Shown here one piece after another: positions 1-9,962 of a stretch of DNA of 64,000 nt. Made by a program: the position numbers and the translations under genes. Within the stretch, counting starts at the first letter, position 1; the number at the start of each line of letters is the position of its first letter. The DNA comes from CALCTE01 sp045585835 (lineage in GTDB: Bacteria; Bacillota; Clostridia; Oscillospirales; CAG-272), in contig JAZMZG010000009.1 of NCBI GenBank assembly GCA_045585835.1, forward strand, positions 62,001-126,000, given 5' to 3'. The notes under the pieces are model-generated. The model was given only the letters and a program-made list of their open reading frames with translations. It was not told the DNA's origin and searched no databases.

Positions 1-560
1 GATATAAGCAGACAAGACGCCGCCACCCGCTTATGACCTCAAGCAAGCTGTCTTTGTCGGACGCAATAGCCGAGGACAGACGTCTTATGTCGGGCGTAAG
101 AGGAGAAACGGATATCGTTATAGATACCGCAAAAATAAGCTCCGTGCAGCTTCGTCAGAGAATAATTGCCGCCGCAGGCGAAAAAAGTAAAATGGCGGTG
201 ACGGTTATGAGCTTCGGCTTCAAGCACGGCATACCCGCAGATGCGGATATGGTATTTGACGTAAGATGCTTTGCAAATCCCTACTATATAGAGTCGATGA
301 AGCATCATACGGGTATGGAGGACGAGGTATATAATTTTGTATTCAGCTTTGATGAGGTACACGAATTCGTAAAAAAGCTTTTTGATATGCTCGATCATCT
401 GCTCCCGCTTTACGAAAGAGAGGGCAAGGCACAGCTTTCCGTAGCGATAGGCTGTACGGGCGGAAAGCATAGGAGCGTTGCCATAACGAGAGCTATGGCC
501 GAAAGACTTAATAAAAAAGGCTACAACTGTGTCGAAATACACAGAGATATGGACAAGTAG
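1..560 (+). CDS. rapZ: RapZ, RNase adapter/nucleotide-binding protein (C-terminal part, truncated by window start)
   Basis: About 185 C-terminal residues are present, and the frame is open to the left edge, so the start and the N-terminal P-loop lie outside the window. The C-terminal RapZ domain is clear: a YKQTRRRHPL stretch, then MSFGFKHGIPADADMVFDVRC, then GCTGGKHRSV near the end. In E. coli RapZ delivers the sRNA GlmZ to RNase E; in Firmicutes the role is less defined but is linked to cell envelope metabolism. It is followed after one base by whiA. In many Firmicutes yvcK lies between these two genes; here it does not. An internal ATG at 33 is not the real start, because conserved sequence continues upstream of it. 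Confidence 0.95.
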   Translation, partial: YKQTRRRHPLMTSSKLSLSDAIAEDRRLMSGVRGETDIVIDTAKISSVQLRQRIIAAAGEKSKMAVTVMSFGFKHGIPADADMVFDVRCFANPYYIESMKHHTGMEDEVYNFVFSFDEVHEFVKKLFDMLDHLLPLYEREGKAQLSVAIGCTGGKHRSVAITRAMAERLNKKGYNCVEIHRDMDK

Positions 561-561
561 T

Positions 562-1470
562 ATGTCTTTTACACAAAATACGAAAAAAGAGCTTTGCACC
601 GAAAAAAGAAAGCACGATGCGCCGCTATGCTGTAAGGACTCGCTTTTACACGGATTGCTGCTTTGTTGCAGAGAGTACGGACAGAGGATAGTGTTTTCGT
701 CCGAAAGTGCAAAAGCGACAGAGCTTTTTGAAAGGCTTATAAGAGCGAAATACAAATGCGATATGGTCAGCACGAGAGAAAGCATCGCCGGACATAAGAT
801 GTACGTTAAGGAGCTTTCCGATGCGAAAACCGTTATGCTCATTCACTCGGATTTTGATTTGTTCAGCGACTCTTACAGACTCAACGAGTCGATAGTTTAC
901 GCTTGCGAAAGCTGCTCGGTGTATTTTCTCAAAGGACTTTTTGTGGGAGGCGGATACGTTTCGGAGCCGACTGCGGAAAGCAGACTTGAAATACGTGTAA
1001 GGACGCAGGCACTTGCAGAGGATATAGCGGGGCTTTTGTCTATGATAATGCTGCCGCCCAATATAACGCAAAGACGGGGCAAGCCCGTACTTCTTTACAA
1101 AAAAGGCACGAGCATTGAGAACTTTCTCGGTTTTATCGGAGCTGATACGGCGGTGCTTGAGCTTATGAGCGAAAAGCCGGTAAAGGAGCTTCGAAACAAC
1201 ACTAACCGCAGACTTAATTTGGAGACCAGCGGAATAAACCGCTCGATAAAAACGGCTGTAAAGCAGAGTGCTGCGGTAAAGGCGCTTGAAGAAAGCGGTC
1301 TTATAAACGGACTGTCCGCAGAGCTTCGTTATACGGCAAGACTAAGGCTTGAATACAGCTCTTTGTCGCTTGAACAGCTTGCGCAAAAGCACGAGCCGCC
1401 GATAACGAAATCGGGACTTTGTCACCGAATGGAAAAGATAATGGAGCTTGCGAAAAAGCTCGAAAAATAG
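562..1470 (+). CDS. whiA: WhiA, sporulation/cell-division regulator
   Basis: A 302-residue protein starting MSFTQNTKKELC, the usual WhiA opening. It has the N-terminal LAGLIDADG-like domain (around GLFVGGGYVSEP, residues 120-135) and a C-terminal helix-turn-helix (LSLEQLAQKHEPPITKSGLCHRM). WhiA is a DNA-binding protein needed for sporulation septation in Streptomyces and for chromosome segregation and division in Bacillus. The ATG at 562 is chosen because it matches the family N-terminus; an in-frame ATG at 529 would overlap rapZ and add unrelated residues. It sits one base after rapZ and 17 bases before dnaE, so the three are probably cotranscribed. Confidence 0.95.
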   Translation: MSFTQNTKKELCTEKRKHDAPLCCKDSLLHGLLLCCREYGQRIVFSSESAKATELFERLIRAKYKCDMVSTRESIAGHKMYVKELSDAKTVMLIHSDFDLFSDSYRLNESIVYACESCSVYFLKGLFVGGGYVSEPTAESRLEIRVRTQALAEDIAGLLSMIMLPPNITQRRGKPVLLYKKGTSIENFLGFIGADTAVLELMSEKPVKELRNNTNRRLNLETSGINRSIKTAVKQSAAVKALEESGLINGLSAELRYTARLRLEYSSLSLEQLAQKHEPPITKSGLCHRMEKIMELAKKLEK

Positions 1471-1487
1471 GAAAGGAGGGTCTGCAA

Positions 1488-4400
1488 ATGAAGGATTTTG
1501 TTCACTTACATCTGCATACTGAATACAGCTTGCTCGACGGCATTTGCAGACTGTCCGAGCTTCCCGAAGCGGTGATTTCGGCGGGACAAAGTGCGGTGGC
1601 GATAACCGATCACGGAAATATGTACGGTGCGCTCGATTTTCATAAGGCGTGTAAAAAGGCGGGCGTAAAGCCGATAATCGGCTGTGAGGTATACGTATCA
1701 CCCACCTCCCGTTTTGATAAAAAGGATAGGATATCGCCTTATCACCTAACGCTGTTATGCGAAAATGAAACGGGATACGCAAATCTCTCAAAGCTCGTTT
1801 CGAGAGGTTTTACGGAGGGATTTTACACAAAACCCCGTGTTGATAAAGAGCTTTTATTGAAATTTCACGAGGGGCTTATCGCCTTGTCGGGTTGCTTTAA
1901 GGGAGAGGTTGCGCAGAAGATACTTGACGGCGACTTGCAAGGCGCAAAGCAAAGCGCCAAAGAGCTTTGTTCGATATTCGGCAAGGATAATTTCTTCCTT
2001 GAGGTGCAAAACCACGGCCTTGATGAACAAAGAAAAATAAACTACCGCATGCGTATGATATCGGACGAGCTCGGAATACCGCTTGTTGCGACAAACGACG
2101 TGCACTTCATAAAGAGAGAGGACTGCGAGGTGCAGGCTATCTCCTTGTGCATACAGACGGGAACGACTCTTGACGACGAAACACGTTTTAAATTCGAAAC
2201 GGATAAGTGCTATCTTCGAACAAGAGAAGAGATGGAGGAAGCACTGCCCGAATTTACGGACGCTCTCGATAATACGGTCAAGATCGCCCAAAGGTGCAAT
2301 TTCGATTTTGAGTACGGCACCTATAAGCTCCCCGCATTCGATACGGGCTGTGAGCTTACACCTAAAGAATATCTGAAAAAGCTCTGCTATGAGGGACTTG
2401 AAAAGAAAATTGCCAAGGACCCCGATATAGACAGAGAGGTTTATTCGAAAAGAATAGAAAACGAGCTTAAGACTATAGAAGAAACGGGCTTTGTGGAGTA
2501 TTATCTCATAGTTTGGGATTTCGTAAACTACGCAAAGACTAATAAAATACCTGTCGGACTCGGCAGGGGTTCGGGCGTGGGAAGCCTTTGCGCGTATCTT
2601 ATTTCCATAACCGACGTCGACCCGATAAAATACGAGCTTTATTTCGAAAGATTTTTGACAAGCGAAAGAGTGAGTATGCCCGACTTCGACATTGACTTTT
2701 CCGATGAGCGCAGAGACGAGGTCATAAAATACGTTGCGTCAAGATACGGAGAGGACCGTGTCTGTCAGATAATCACCTTCGGTACGCTTGCGGCTTTGGC
2801 GGCAATAAGGGACGTCGGCAGAGTTATGGGAATGCCGTATTCGGAGGTAGACGAGGTCGCAAAGGCGGTAAGGCAAGGCTCGAGAAGCTCGCTTGAGGTC
2901 GCTTTGAGAGAATCGAAGAGCCTTCGGGATATGTACGATGCAAGTCCGAAAATAAAGCGGCTTGTAGATATGGCGTTAAGGCTTGAGGGCCTTCCCCGAA
3001 ACTCCTCGACACACGCATCGGGAGTGCTTATAACGCCACGCCCCTGCGATGAATACGTACCGCTTGCCAAAAACGGCGACACGGTCACAACGCAGTATAC
3101 GATGACGGGTATTGCAGACCTCGGGCTTTTGAAGATTGACTTTTTGGGGCTTCGCTATCTTACGATAGTGGACCACGCCGAAAAGCTCATAAAAGAGAAA
3201 AATCCCGATTTCAGCATAAACGATATACCTCTTGACGACCAAAAGGTATACGGCATGTTTTCAAAGGGCCTTACGGAAGGCGTATTCCAATTTGAAAGTG
3301 CGGGTATCAAAAGAGTGCTCGGGCTCGTACTGCCAAAGAGCATAGAGGATATAATAGCGGTCGTATCGCTTTACCGTCCCGGCCCGATGGACAGTATACC
3401 GACCTTCGTCGAAAACAGAAAGCACCCGGAAAACATAAAATATTTGCACCCTGACCTTGAACCGATACTGAAGACGACCTTCGGCTGCGTTATATACCAA
3501 GAGCAAGTAATGCAGATATTCCGCACCCTTGCGGGCTATAGCCTCGGCAGAGCCGATATAGTCAGACGAATGATGGCGAAAAAGCAGCAGGAAAAGATGG
3601 CAAGAGAGCGCAAATATTTTATATACGGAGATGCCGAGGGAGAAGGCGGAAGTCCTTGCACGGGAACGCTTGCACACGGCATATCGCTTGAAAAGTCAAA
3701 CGAGATATTTGATGCGCTCGTTACCTTTTCAAACTACGGATTCAATAAATCGCACGCCGCTCCTTACGGAATACTTGCATATAAGACGGCGTATCTGAAA
3801 TATCATTATCCTGCGGAATATATGAGCTCGCTTCTTTCGAACTCACTTTCGGATAAGGTTTCGGCATATATTGCGGAATGCAACCGACTTAACATAAAGG
3901 TCATGCGCCCCGACGTAAACCGCAGCCGCAACGAATTTACCGTAGAGGACGGGAACATACGGTTCGGCTTTTGCGGCGTAAAGAGCCTCGGCGACGGCTT
4001 TTCTCAAAAGATAGTTGACGAAAGGGCGTTTTCGGGAGAGTTTACGAGCTTTGAGAATTTCGTTTTGCGAATGAGCGACAGAGGCATAAATAAAAAGCAC
4101 CTTGAAGCTCTTATAAAGAGCGGCGCTTTGGACGTATTCGAAAAAAAACGCTCTGTGCTGCTTGTCGTTTACGAGGTGCTGCTTGACCGTATATACTCGG
4201 AAAACAGCAAAAATATAGCAGGTCAGATAGATATGTTTGCGCAAAGCGGAGATGTGAGTATTTCCGTAGAATATCCCGAAAAGGCAGAGCTTCCCCGAGA
4301 GGAGCTTCTTGCGATGGAAAAGGAAATGACGGGATTTTATTTCTCGGGCAGTCCGCTTGAAAATTACAGCGCTCATATAGCTTCCCTCGGTGCCGTGGGT

Positions 4401-4952
4401 CCCGAAAGGATAAAGGAGCTTCTTTCGGACGGCAAAAGCGTAAACGTGACCTTGGCGGGAACGGTGATGCGCCGCACGGATAAGAAGACGAAGAAAAACG
4501 AGCGTATGGCTTTCGTTTTGCTTGAAGACGCATACAGCTCGATGGAGCTTATAGTCTTCCCCAAGCTTTTTGAAAAGACCGAAAGGCTTTTATACGTCGG
4601 CTCAAAGCTTGCCGTTGTCGGCAAAGCCGAAAAAAACGAAGACGAAGAGCCCAAGCTCTTATGTGAAAAAATAATAGAGCTTGTGCCCAACGGCATATTT
4701 GAAAAGCCCACCGCAGAAGCCAAAATACCGCAAAAAGCGCAAAGGCTTTATTTAAGACTCCCCGAAGAAAGCTCCGAGGTCACAAAAAAAGCGGTCGCTT
4801 TGGCGGAAATATTTGACGGGGACACCGAAGTTGTGGTATACTTCTCAAAAGAGGATAAAAAGTTCAAGTTAAAAACGGGCGTGGGCATTACAAAATACGT
4901 CTTTGAGGAATTCGTAAAGCTCCTCGGTGAAGAAAACGTTGTGCTCAAATAG
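1488..4952 (+). CDS. dnaE: DNA polymerase III subunit alpha (DnaE)
   Basis: A 1154-residue replicative polymerase of the DnaE type. Visible in order are the N-terminal PHP domain (FVHLHLHTEYSLLDG, H6/H8/H10), the polymerase palm with GRGSGVGSL and the catalytic aspartates in PDFDIDF (D399, D401, D403), the fingers and beta-clamp-binding region, and a C-terminal OB-fold (VNVTLAGTVMRR region). There is no DEDD exonuclease insertion, so this is DnaE rather than PolC. The start at 1488 has a strong GGAGGG site 7 bases upstream and gives the family N-terminus; an in-frame ATG at 1419 lies inside whiA and is rejected. Cotranscription with whiA is likely from the 17-base gap. Confidence 0.97.
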   Translation: MKDFVHLHLHTEYSLLDGICRLSELPEAVISAGQSAVAITDHGNMYGALDFHKACKKAGVKPIIGCEVYVSPTSRFDKKDRISPYHLTLLCENETGYANLSKLVSRGFTEGFYTKPRVDKELLLKFHEGLIALSGCFKGEVAQKILDGDLQGAKQSAKELCSIFGKDNFFLEVQNHGLDEQRKINYRMRMISDELGIPLVATNDVHFIKREDCEVQAISLCIQTGTTLDDETRFKFETDKCYLRTREEMEEALPEFTDALDNTVKIAQRCNFDFEYGTYKLPAFDTGCELTPKEYLKKLCYEGLEKKIAKDPDIDREVYSKRIENELKTIEETGFVEYYLIVWDFVNYAKTNKIPVGLGRGSGVGSLCAYLISITDVDPIKYELYFERFLTSERVSMPDFDIDFSDERRDEVIKYVASRYGEDRVCQIITFGTLAALAAIRDVGRVMGMPYSEVDEVAKAVRQGSRSSLEVALRESKSLRDMYDASPKIKRLVDMALRLEGLPRNSSTHASGVLITPRPCDEYVPLAKNGDTVTTQYTMTGIADLGLLKIDFLGLRYLTIVDHAEKLIKEKNPDFSINDIPLDDQKVYGMFSKGLTEGVFQFESAGIKRVLGLVLPKSIEDIIAVVSLYRPGPMDSIPTFVENRKHPENIKYLHPDLEPILKTTFGCVIYQEQVMQIFRTLAGYSLGRADIVRRMMAKKQQEKMARERKYFIYGDAEGEGGSPCTGTLAHGISLEKSNEIFDALVTFSNYGFNKSHAAPYGILAYKTAYLKYHYPAEYMSSLLSNSLSDKVSAYIAECNRLNIKVMRPDVNRSRNEFTVEDGNIRFGFCGVKSLGDGFSQKIVDERAFSGEFTSFENFVLRMSDRGINKKHLEALIKSGALDVFEKKRSVLLVVYEVLLDRIYSENSKNIAGQIDMFAQSGDVSISVEYPEKAELPREELLAMEKEMTGFYFSGSPLENYSAHIASLGAVGPERIKELLSDGKSVNVTLAGTVMRRTDKKTKKNERMAFVLLEDAYSSMELIVFPKLFEKTERLLYVGSKLAVVGKAEKNEDEEPKLLCEKIIELVPNGIFEKPTAEAKIPQKAQRLYLRLPEESSEVTKKAVALAEIFDGDTEVVVYFSKEDKKFKLKTGVGITKYVFEEFVKLLGEENVVLK

Positions 4953-4953
4953 C

Positions 4954-5313
4954 TTAGCTTGTGTAGCTTTCTATAAGAGCCCAAACGTCGTCCATTGTTT
5001 TGAAGGTGATTCCTTCTTCGAGAAGACGCCTTTCACCTTCGGGCAAGGTATATCCCGAAAGTCCGAAGTTATAAACCTCCGAGCCGTCGGAGTTTTCAAC
5101 CTTTACCGTTTTGCCATCATAGCTGACGGTATACGGAAAACCGTCCGAATTTCCTTGTGTTAGGGTGATATCGGGCAAAACGGTGCTTTGTCCCTCCTCG
5201 AGCTTTTTTGGCAGCTTCATTATACTGTCTGCGATAAACACGGTCATCGCAAGTACCATAAGGCAGAGGATAAGGATAAGACTCCACATAATAAAATGTT
5301 TAAGTTCACTCAT
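4954..5313 (-). CDS. Small single-pass membrane protein with a possible BofC-C-like tail
   Basis: About 119 residues. An N-terminal transmembrane segment (residues about 8-29, hydrophobic LILILCLMVLAM) is followed by a short extracytoplasmic domain. The last 35 residues (LPEGERRLLEEGITFKTMDDVWALIESY) resemble the acidic C-terminal domain of the forespore protein BofC, but this is by eye only and the protein lacks the rest of BofC. The start at 5313 is preceded by AGGAG with 8 bases of spacing; a GTG two codons upstream overlaps that spacing. It converges on dnaE with one base between stop codons, and no terminator is seen between them. The function is unknown. Confidence 0.7.
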   Translation of the reverse strand: MSELKHFIMWSLILILCLMVLAMTVFIADSIMKLPKKLEEGQSTVLPDITLTQGNSDGFPYTVSYDGKTVKVENSDGSEVYNFGLSGYTLPEGERRLLEEGITFKTMDDVWALIESYTS

Positions 5314-5423
5314 AAGCACACTCCTAAATTTCGGTTGCTTTATTATTTACCGAAAATATGAAAAAAATTCACAGTTTAGGGGTAAAATAGCAAGTATAAG
5401 GCAGATATTGAAAGGAAAAGAAA

Positions 5424-8150
5424 ATGGAAAGCAGTTCTACGAAAACCGGAAAGGGAAAAAGAGTTTTGAATATAGTCGGCGCCGTGCTTTCTTGGCTGGC
5501 AAAGGCGGTTATATTCTTGACGAAAAAGTTCATAGAATACTTTTTCAACATTGTTATAACTCTGCTTCTCATCATAATCGTCACAGGCGGTATTCTTGCA
5601 ACTACGTTTGCGATATATATCCGCGACAATATTGATGCAAGCTTTGATTTGAGCGAGTACGTTTCGACGCTTAATCAGACCAGCACAATATTCTATACGG
5701 ATTATGAAGACCTAAACAGAAGCGTGGGCGTTGAAAAAGAACTCGGAGAGATAAAGAGCAGAGTCAACAGAACGTGGGCTACCATAGACGCCTCGGAAAC
5801 GAGCGATGAGGCTCTGATAATTCCCGAGCACGTCGTAAATGCGTTTATTTCTATTGAGGATAAGCGCTTCTTCAACCATAACGGCGTCGACTGGCTTCGT
5901 ACGGGCTCGGCGGCGATAAGCTTTGCCACGACCTTTAAGATGAGCTACGGCGGCTCGACGATCACCCAACAGCTCATAAAGAACTTGACGGGGGACGATG
6001 ACAGCACCATTCAGCGTAAGCTGCAGGAGATACTCAGGGCGCTGTATTTGGAACGTACTCTTGAAGAGCAGTACGCCGACTACGAAGACCCGAAATACGA
6101 AACGAAGAAGCATATCATAGAAACGTATATGAACACCATCTTCTTATCTCAAAGCGCATACGGTGTTCAGGCGGCTTCACAAACGTACTTCTCAAAGGAC
6201 GTTTCTGAGCTTACACTTGTTGAAGCTGCGGCACTTGCGGCAATTCCTCAAAACCCTTATAAATGGAATCCCGCCTCCCACCCCGAGAATAATAAGGAGC
6301 GCCGCAACACAGTTCTTCGCAGAATGTACGATCAGGAGTTCATCACCGAGGAAGAGTACAGAGATGCGATAAACACTAACCTTGAGTTGAATCTTAATAC
6401 GAGCGAAAGCTCAATGAACTCTTATTTTGTAGACTATATGATCGACTGCGTAGCAAAGGATCTTGCGGCGGAATACGGTTATTCAAAAGAAATAGCCGAA
6501 CAGCTCATAAACGGCGGCGGACTTCAGATATATGCTACCGTTGATCCTCAGATACAGACCATTCTGGAAGAAGAGTATTGCAACGACAAGAATTTCCCCG
6601 ACGTCGGTGACGGAATAGTGCCTCAAAGCGCTATGGTAATAATTGACCCTTACACAGGATATCTTCTCGGAATGGTCGGTGGAAGAGGCGAGAAAGAGGG
6701 AAGCGTATTAAACCGTGCGGCAGATTCAAAGCGTCAGCCCGGTTCAACGATAAAACCGATTGCCGTATATGCTCTTGCGATAGATGCGAAGCTCGTTACT
6801 TGGGGCTCGGTTATCGACGACACTCCGCTTGAATTCAAGGGCGGAAAAACACCGTGGCCCAAAAACGCAAACTTGAAATACAGAGGCCTTACGACAGTAA
6901 AATACGCCCTTCAGTATTCGTTAAACACTCTGCCCGTAAAGATACTCGAAATGATAAAGCCCGAGGAGTCGTTCAGAATATTGACGGAAGAGCTTGGACT
7001 TACAACACTTATTGAGAGCAAAGAATCCGCAAACGGCACGATATTCTCGGATATAGGCCTTGCGCCCTTGGCTTTGGGCGGTCTTACCTATGGCGTACAG
7101 CTCGTTGAATTTACCGCAGCGTACTCTATGTTCCCCAACAACGGCGTTCACTCAAAGTGCACTCCGTATACAAGGGTCGTCGATAAAGAAGGAAACGTGA
7201 TTTTGTCCAACGAGATACCCGAACAAAAGGAAGTAATAAGTCCGCAAACGGCAACGATAATGAATTTATTACTTCAAAACGTAATTTCAAGCGGTACGGG
7301 TGCTTCCATTACTCTTGATAAAAAGGTTCAGGTTGCGGGTAAAACGGGTACGACATCAGATTCAAAAGACCTTGTGTTTATCGGATATACACCCTATCTT
7401 CTTGCAGGCTCGTGGTACGGCTACGATACGCCTAAAAGAATTCCATCTCCCGGCACGGCTGCGCTTAAAATTTGGGATAAGGTCATGAACCGAGTTTACG
7501 ATGAGTGTATTTCTCCCGCACTCAAGAGCGGAGAAGCCAAAAAGACGTTCAAGACAGTAGGTCAAACAGGCGGAATAGTGAGAGCAAATTATTGTAAAGA
7601 CAGCGGAATGATACCCACCGCCGCTTGTTACAGTGACCTTCGCGGCGACCGTATAGAATCCGGATACTTTATAGCGGGTACACAGCCCAAGGAAAAATGC
7701 ACGTGCCACGTAAGTGTAAAATACGATACGGTTACCAAGGCTGTAGCTTGTGAAAACTGTCCTGCGGAAAACGTAAAGATGGTCGGCCTTATAAACATTG
7801 ACAGAGAATTCCCCGTATATATTGCGGTTGATGATGCTCAATACACTTGGAGAAAAGTAGGAGAAAGCTTTAAATATGCAGAGCGTGACGACGTGCCCTT
7901 CTACTACGGACTTCGCACGTCTAACCTGAAGACCAAGGATTTCTATTACGGAATAGCCAAGGATATTGAAAAGCCTTTAAACCGTATTTGCACCGAACAC
8001 TTACACGCAGCTCCTCCCGCAGAAGAACCCGGCGGTGACAGCGGTGAAAACGGCGGCGAAAACAGCGGCGAAAACGGCGGTGAAAACAGCGGTGCCGACG
8101 GTGGAAATACCAATGATGACGGCAGCTTCTTGCCCGGATTTTTTGACTGA
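5424..8150 (+). CDS. Class A penicillin-binding protein (PBP1A family)
   Basis: A 908-residue bifunctional peptidoglycan synthase. It has a cytoplasmic N-terminus, one transmembrane helix (about residues 45-70), a GT51 glycosyltransferase domain with the catalytic EDKRFFNHNG motif (E145) and STITQQL, and a transpeptidase domain with SxxK at S441 (STIK), SxN at 499-501 (SLN) and KTGT at 640-643. All catalytic motifs are intact. The C-terminus is a low-complexity Gly/Asn/Glu tail (repeats of GGENSGEN, residues about 870-900) ending in LPGFFD. It polymerises and crosslinks lipid II outside the membrane. The start is preceded by GAAAGGAAAAG. The ABC exporter begins 7 bases downstream, suggesting an operon. 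Confidence 0.95.
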   Translation: MESSSTKTGKGKRVLNIVGAVLSWLAKAVIFLTKKFIEYFFNIVITLLLIIIVTGGILATTFAIYIRDNIDASFDLSEYVSTLNQTSTIFYTDYEDLNRSVGVEKELGEIKSRVNRTWATIDASETSDEALIIPEHVVNAFISIEDKRFFNHNGVDWLRTGSAAISFATTFKMSYGGSTITQQLIKNLTGDDDSTIQRKLQEILRALYLERTLEEQYADYEDPKYETKKHIIETYMNTIFLSQSAYGVQAASQTYFSKDVSELTLVEAAALAAIPQNPYKWNPASHPENNKERRNTVLRRMYDQEFITEEEYRDAINTNLELNLNTSESSMNSYFVDYMIDCVAKDLAAEYGYSKEIAEQLINGGGLQIYATVDPQIQTILEEEYCNDKNFPDVGDGIVPQSAMVIIDPYTGYLLGMVGGRGEKEGSVLNRAADSKRQPGSTIKPIAVYALAIDAKLVTWGSVIDDTPLEFKGGKTPWPKNANLKYRGLTTVKYALQYSLNTLPVKILEMIKPEESFRILTEELGLTTLIESKESANGTIFSDIGLAPLALGGLTYGVQLVEFTAAYSMFPNNGVHSKCTPYTRVVDKEGNVILSNEIPEQKEVISPQTATIMNLLLQNVISSGTGASITLDKKVQVAGKTGTTSDSKDLVFIGYTPYLLAGSWYGYDTPKRIPSPGTAALKIWDKVMNRVYDECISPALKSGEAKKTFKTVGQTGGIVRANYCKDSGMIPTAACYSDLRGDRIESGYFIAGTQPKEKCTCHVSVKYDTVTKAVACENCPAENVKMVGLINIDREFPVYIAVDDAQYTWRKVGESFKYAERDDVPFYYGLRTSNLKTKDFYYGIAKDIEKPLNRICTEHLHAAPPAEEPGGDSGENGGENSGENGGENSGADGGNTNDDGSFLPGFFD

Positions 8151-8156
8151 TAGAAA

Positions 8157-9872
8157 ATGTTTAAGAGATTTATAAGTTATTACAGACCCTACAAGCTTTT
8201 ATTTAGTTTGGATATGGCGGCGGCTCTTTTAATTGCCCTTATAGGTGCGCTTTACCCTATAGTGACAAGAGAGATGCTAAACGAGCTTATACCAAATAAA
8301 AATTACAGAATGATAATAATTTACGGCACAGCGCTTTTGGTGATATACTTTGTGCGTATGCTCCTTAATTATTTCGTTCAATACTACGGTCACGTTATGG
8401 GTGTGCGTATGCAGGCTCAGATGCGCTCGGATATGTTTGCGCATCTTGAGCGCCTCCCGTACAGCTTTTACGATAATCACGAAACGGGAAAAATTATGTC
8501 CCGTATGACCAACGACCTTATGGATATAAGCGAGCTTGCACACCACGGACCCGAAAACCTTATAATTTCGGGCATCTCCGTGATTATCGCTTTCGTTTAT
8601 CTTTCCACCATCAACCTATGGCTAACACTTATCATATTTGCCTGCGTACCGTTTCTTCTTTTGATAACGATGTCACTGCGAGGCAAGATGAGAAATGCGT
8701 TTAAAAGAAGCCGACAAAACGTAGCGGTGATAAATTCTGCGCTCGAAAGCAGTATTTCGGGCATCAGAGTTACGAAGGCGTTTAACAATTCCGAAAAGGA
8801 AAAGGGAAAATTCGAAGAGGGAAACAAGGAATTCGTCGCATCTCGTGCGCAAGCATACGATGCGATGGGAAAATTCCACTCGTCAACCGTATTTGTAACG
8901 GACGTATTCAATGTCGTGATACTTATTGCGGGCGGACTTTTCCTCTATAACGGAAAGATAAACTTCGGTGATTATTCTGCATTTTTCCTCTCTGTGAGCC
9001 TGTTTATAAGCCCCATAATGACGCTCATAAACTTTATGGAGCAATTCCAAAACGGAATCACGGGCTTTGAGAGATTTGTTGAAATTATGGATACGGAGCC
9101 CGAAAAGGACAAAGACGGTGCGGAAGATGCGGGCGTCCTATCGGGACAGATCGAATTTAAGGGAGTGACTTATTCCTACGGCACGGAGGATAACGTTTTA
9201 AAGAACGTGAGCTTCGAGGTTAAAAAGGGCGAGACCTTTGCTCTCGTAGGCCCAAGCGGCGGCGGAAAGACCACTATCTGCCACCTCATACCGAGATTTT
9301 ATCCCGTAAGTTGCGGAGATATCTTAATTGACAGCAAGAGCGTAAACGGTATGACGATGGCGTCGCTTCGCAAAAATATAGGAATCGTTCAGCAGGACAT
9401 ATATCTTTTCAACGCAAGCATAAGGGATAATATCCTTTACGGAAGGCTTGATGCAAGCGAAGAAGAGGTTATAGAGGCGGCAAAGAGAGCAAATATCCAC
9501 GATTACGTAATGACGCTTGAGGACGGATACGATACCGTTATCGGCGAAAGAGGAGTGAAGCTCTCGGGCGGACAAAAGCAAAGGCTTTCCATAGCGAGAG
9601 TTTTCTTAAAAAATCCCCCGATACTTATTCTCGACGAGGCGACGAGTGCGCTTGATAATGCAACGGAGATACTTATCCAAAAGTCGCTTGACGAGCTTGC
9701 GATGGGTAGAACGACCATAGTCGTTGCGCACAGACTTTCGACTATCAAGAATGCAAATACGATAGCCGTCGTTTCCGACGGAGAAATAGTCGAAAGCGGA
9801 AGCCACGCAGAGCTTCTTGAAAAAGACGGCGCATATGCCGAGCTTTACAAAAAGCAGTTCAGAGAAAACTAA
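8157..9872 (+). CDS. ABC transporter, fused permease and ATP-binding protein (MdlB/MsbA type half-transporter)
   Basis: A 571-residue type IV exporter half-molecule. Residues 1-300 form a six-helix ABC transmembrane domain. The nucleotide-binding domain follows, with Walker A GPSGGGKT (365-372), the signature LSGGQ (469-473), Walker B ILILDE (489-494) and the H-loop in VVAHRLS. It would act as a homodimer, or with a partner not seen here, to export a lipid, peptide or drug; the substrate cannot be read from sequence. It starts 7 bases after the PBP1A gene, which may hint at an envelope role, and ends at a strong hairpin terminator. Confidence 0.93.
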   Translation: MFKRFISYYRPYKLLFSLDMAAALLIALIGALYPIVTREMLNELIPNKNYRMIIIYGTALLVIYFVRMLLNYFVQYYGHVMGVRMQAQMRSDMFAHLERLPYSFYDNHETGKIMSRMTNDLMDISELAHHGPENLIISGISVIIAFVYLSTINLWLTLIIFACVPFLLLITMSLRGKMRNAFKRSRQNVAVINSALESSISGIRVTKAFNNSEKEKGKFEEGNKEFVASRAQAYDAMGKFHSSTVFVTDVFNVVILIAGGLFLYNGKINFGDYSAFFLSVSLFISPIMTLINFMEQFQNGITGFERFVEIMDTEPEKDKDGAEDAGVLSGQIEFKGVTYSYGTEDNVLKNVSFEVKKGETFALVGPSGGGKTTICHLIPRFYPVSCGDILIDSKSVNGMTMASLRKNIGIVQQDIYLFNASIRDNILYGRLDASEEEVIEAAKRANIHDYVMTLEDGYDTVIGERGVKLSGGQKQRLSIARVFLKNPPILILDEATSALDNATEILIQKSLDELAMGRTTIVVAHRLSTIKNANTIAVVSDGEIVESGSHAELLEKDGAYAELYKKQFREN

Positions 9873-9880
9873 AAATACAT

Positions 9881-9921
9881 AAACGAAATCGGGTGCATAT
9901 AGGGACGCCCGATTTCGTTTT
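9881..9921 (+). terminator. Rho-independent terminator after the PBP1A-ABC operon
   Basis: A stem of about 12 bp (AACGAAATCGGG paired with CCCGATTTCGTT) encloses a 14-base loop and ends in a short T run. It lies directly after the ABC transporter stop codon. Confidence 0.8.
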
Positions 9922-9962
9922 GCAATATCTAAAATTCCCTTTTTAAAAAGAAAGGTATGTAA

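Noticed and set aside
39..842. Long minus-strand open frame across rapZ and whiA (267 codons)
   Set aside because: It lies antisense to two clear genes, has Cys/Tyr/Ser-rich composition typical of a reverse-strand shadow, no ribosome binding site and no recognisable domain.
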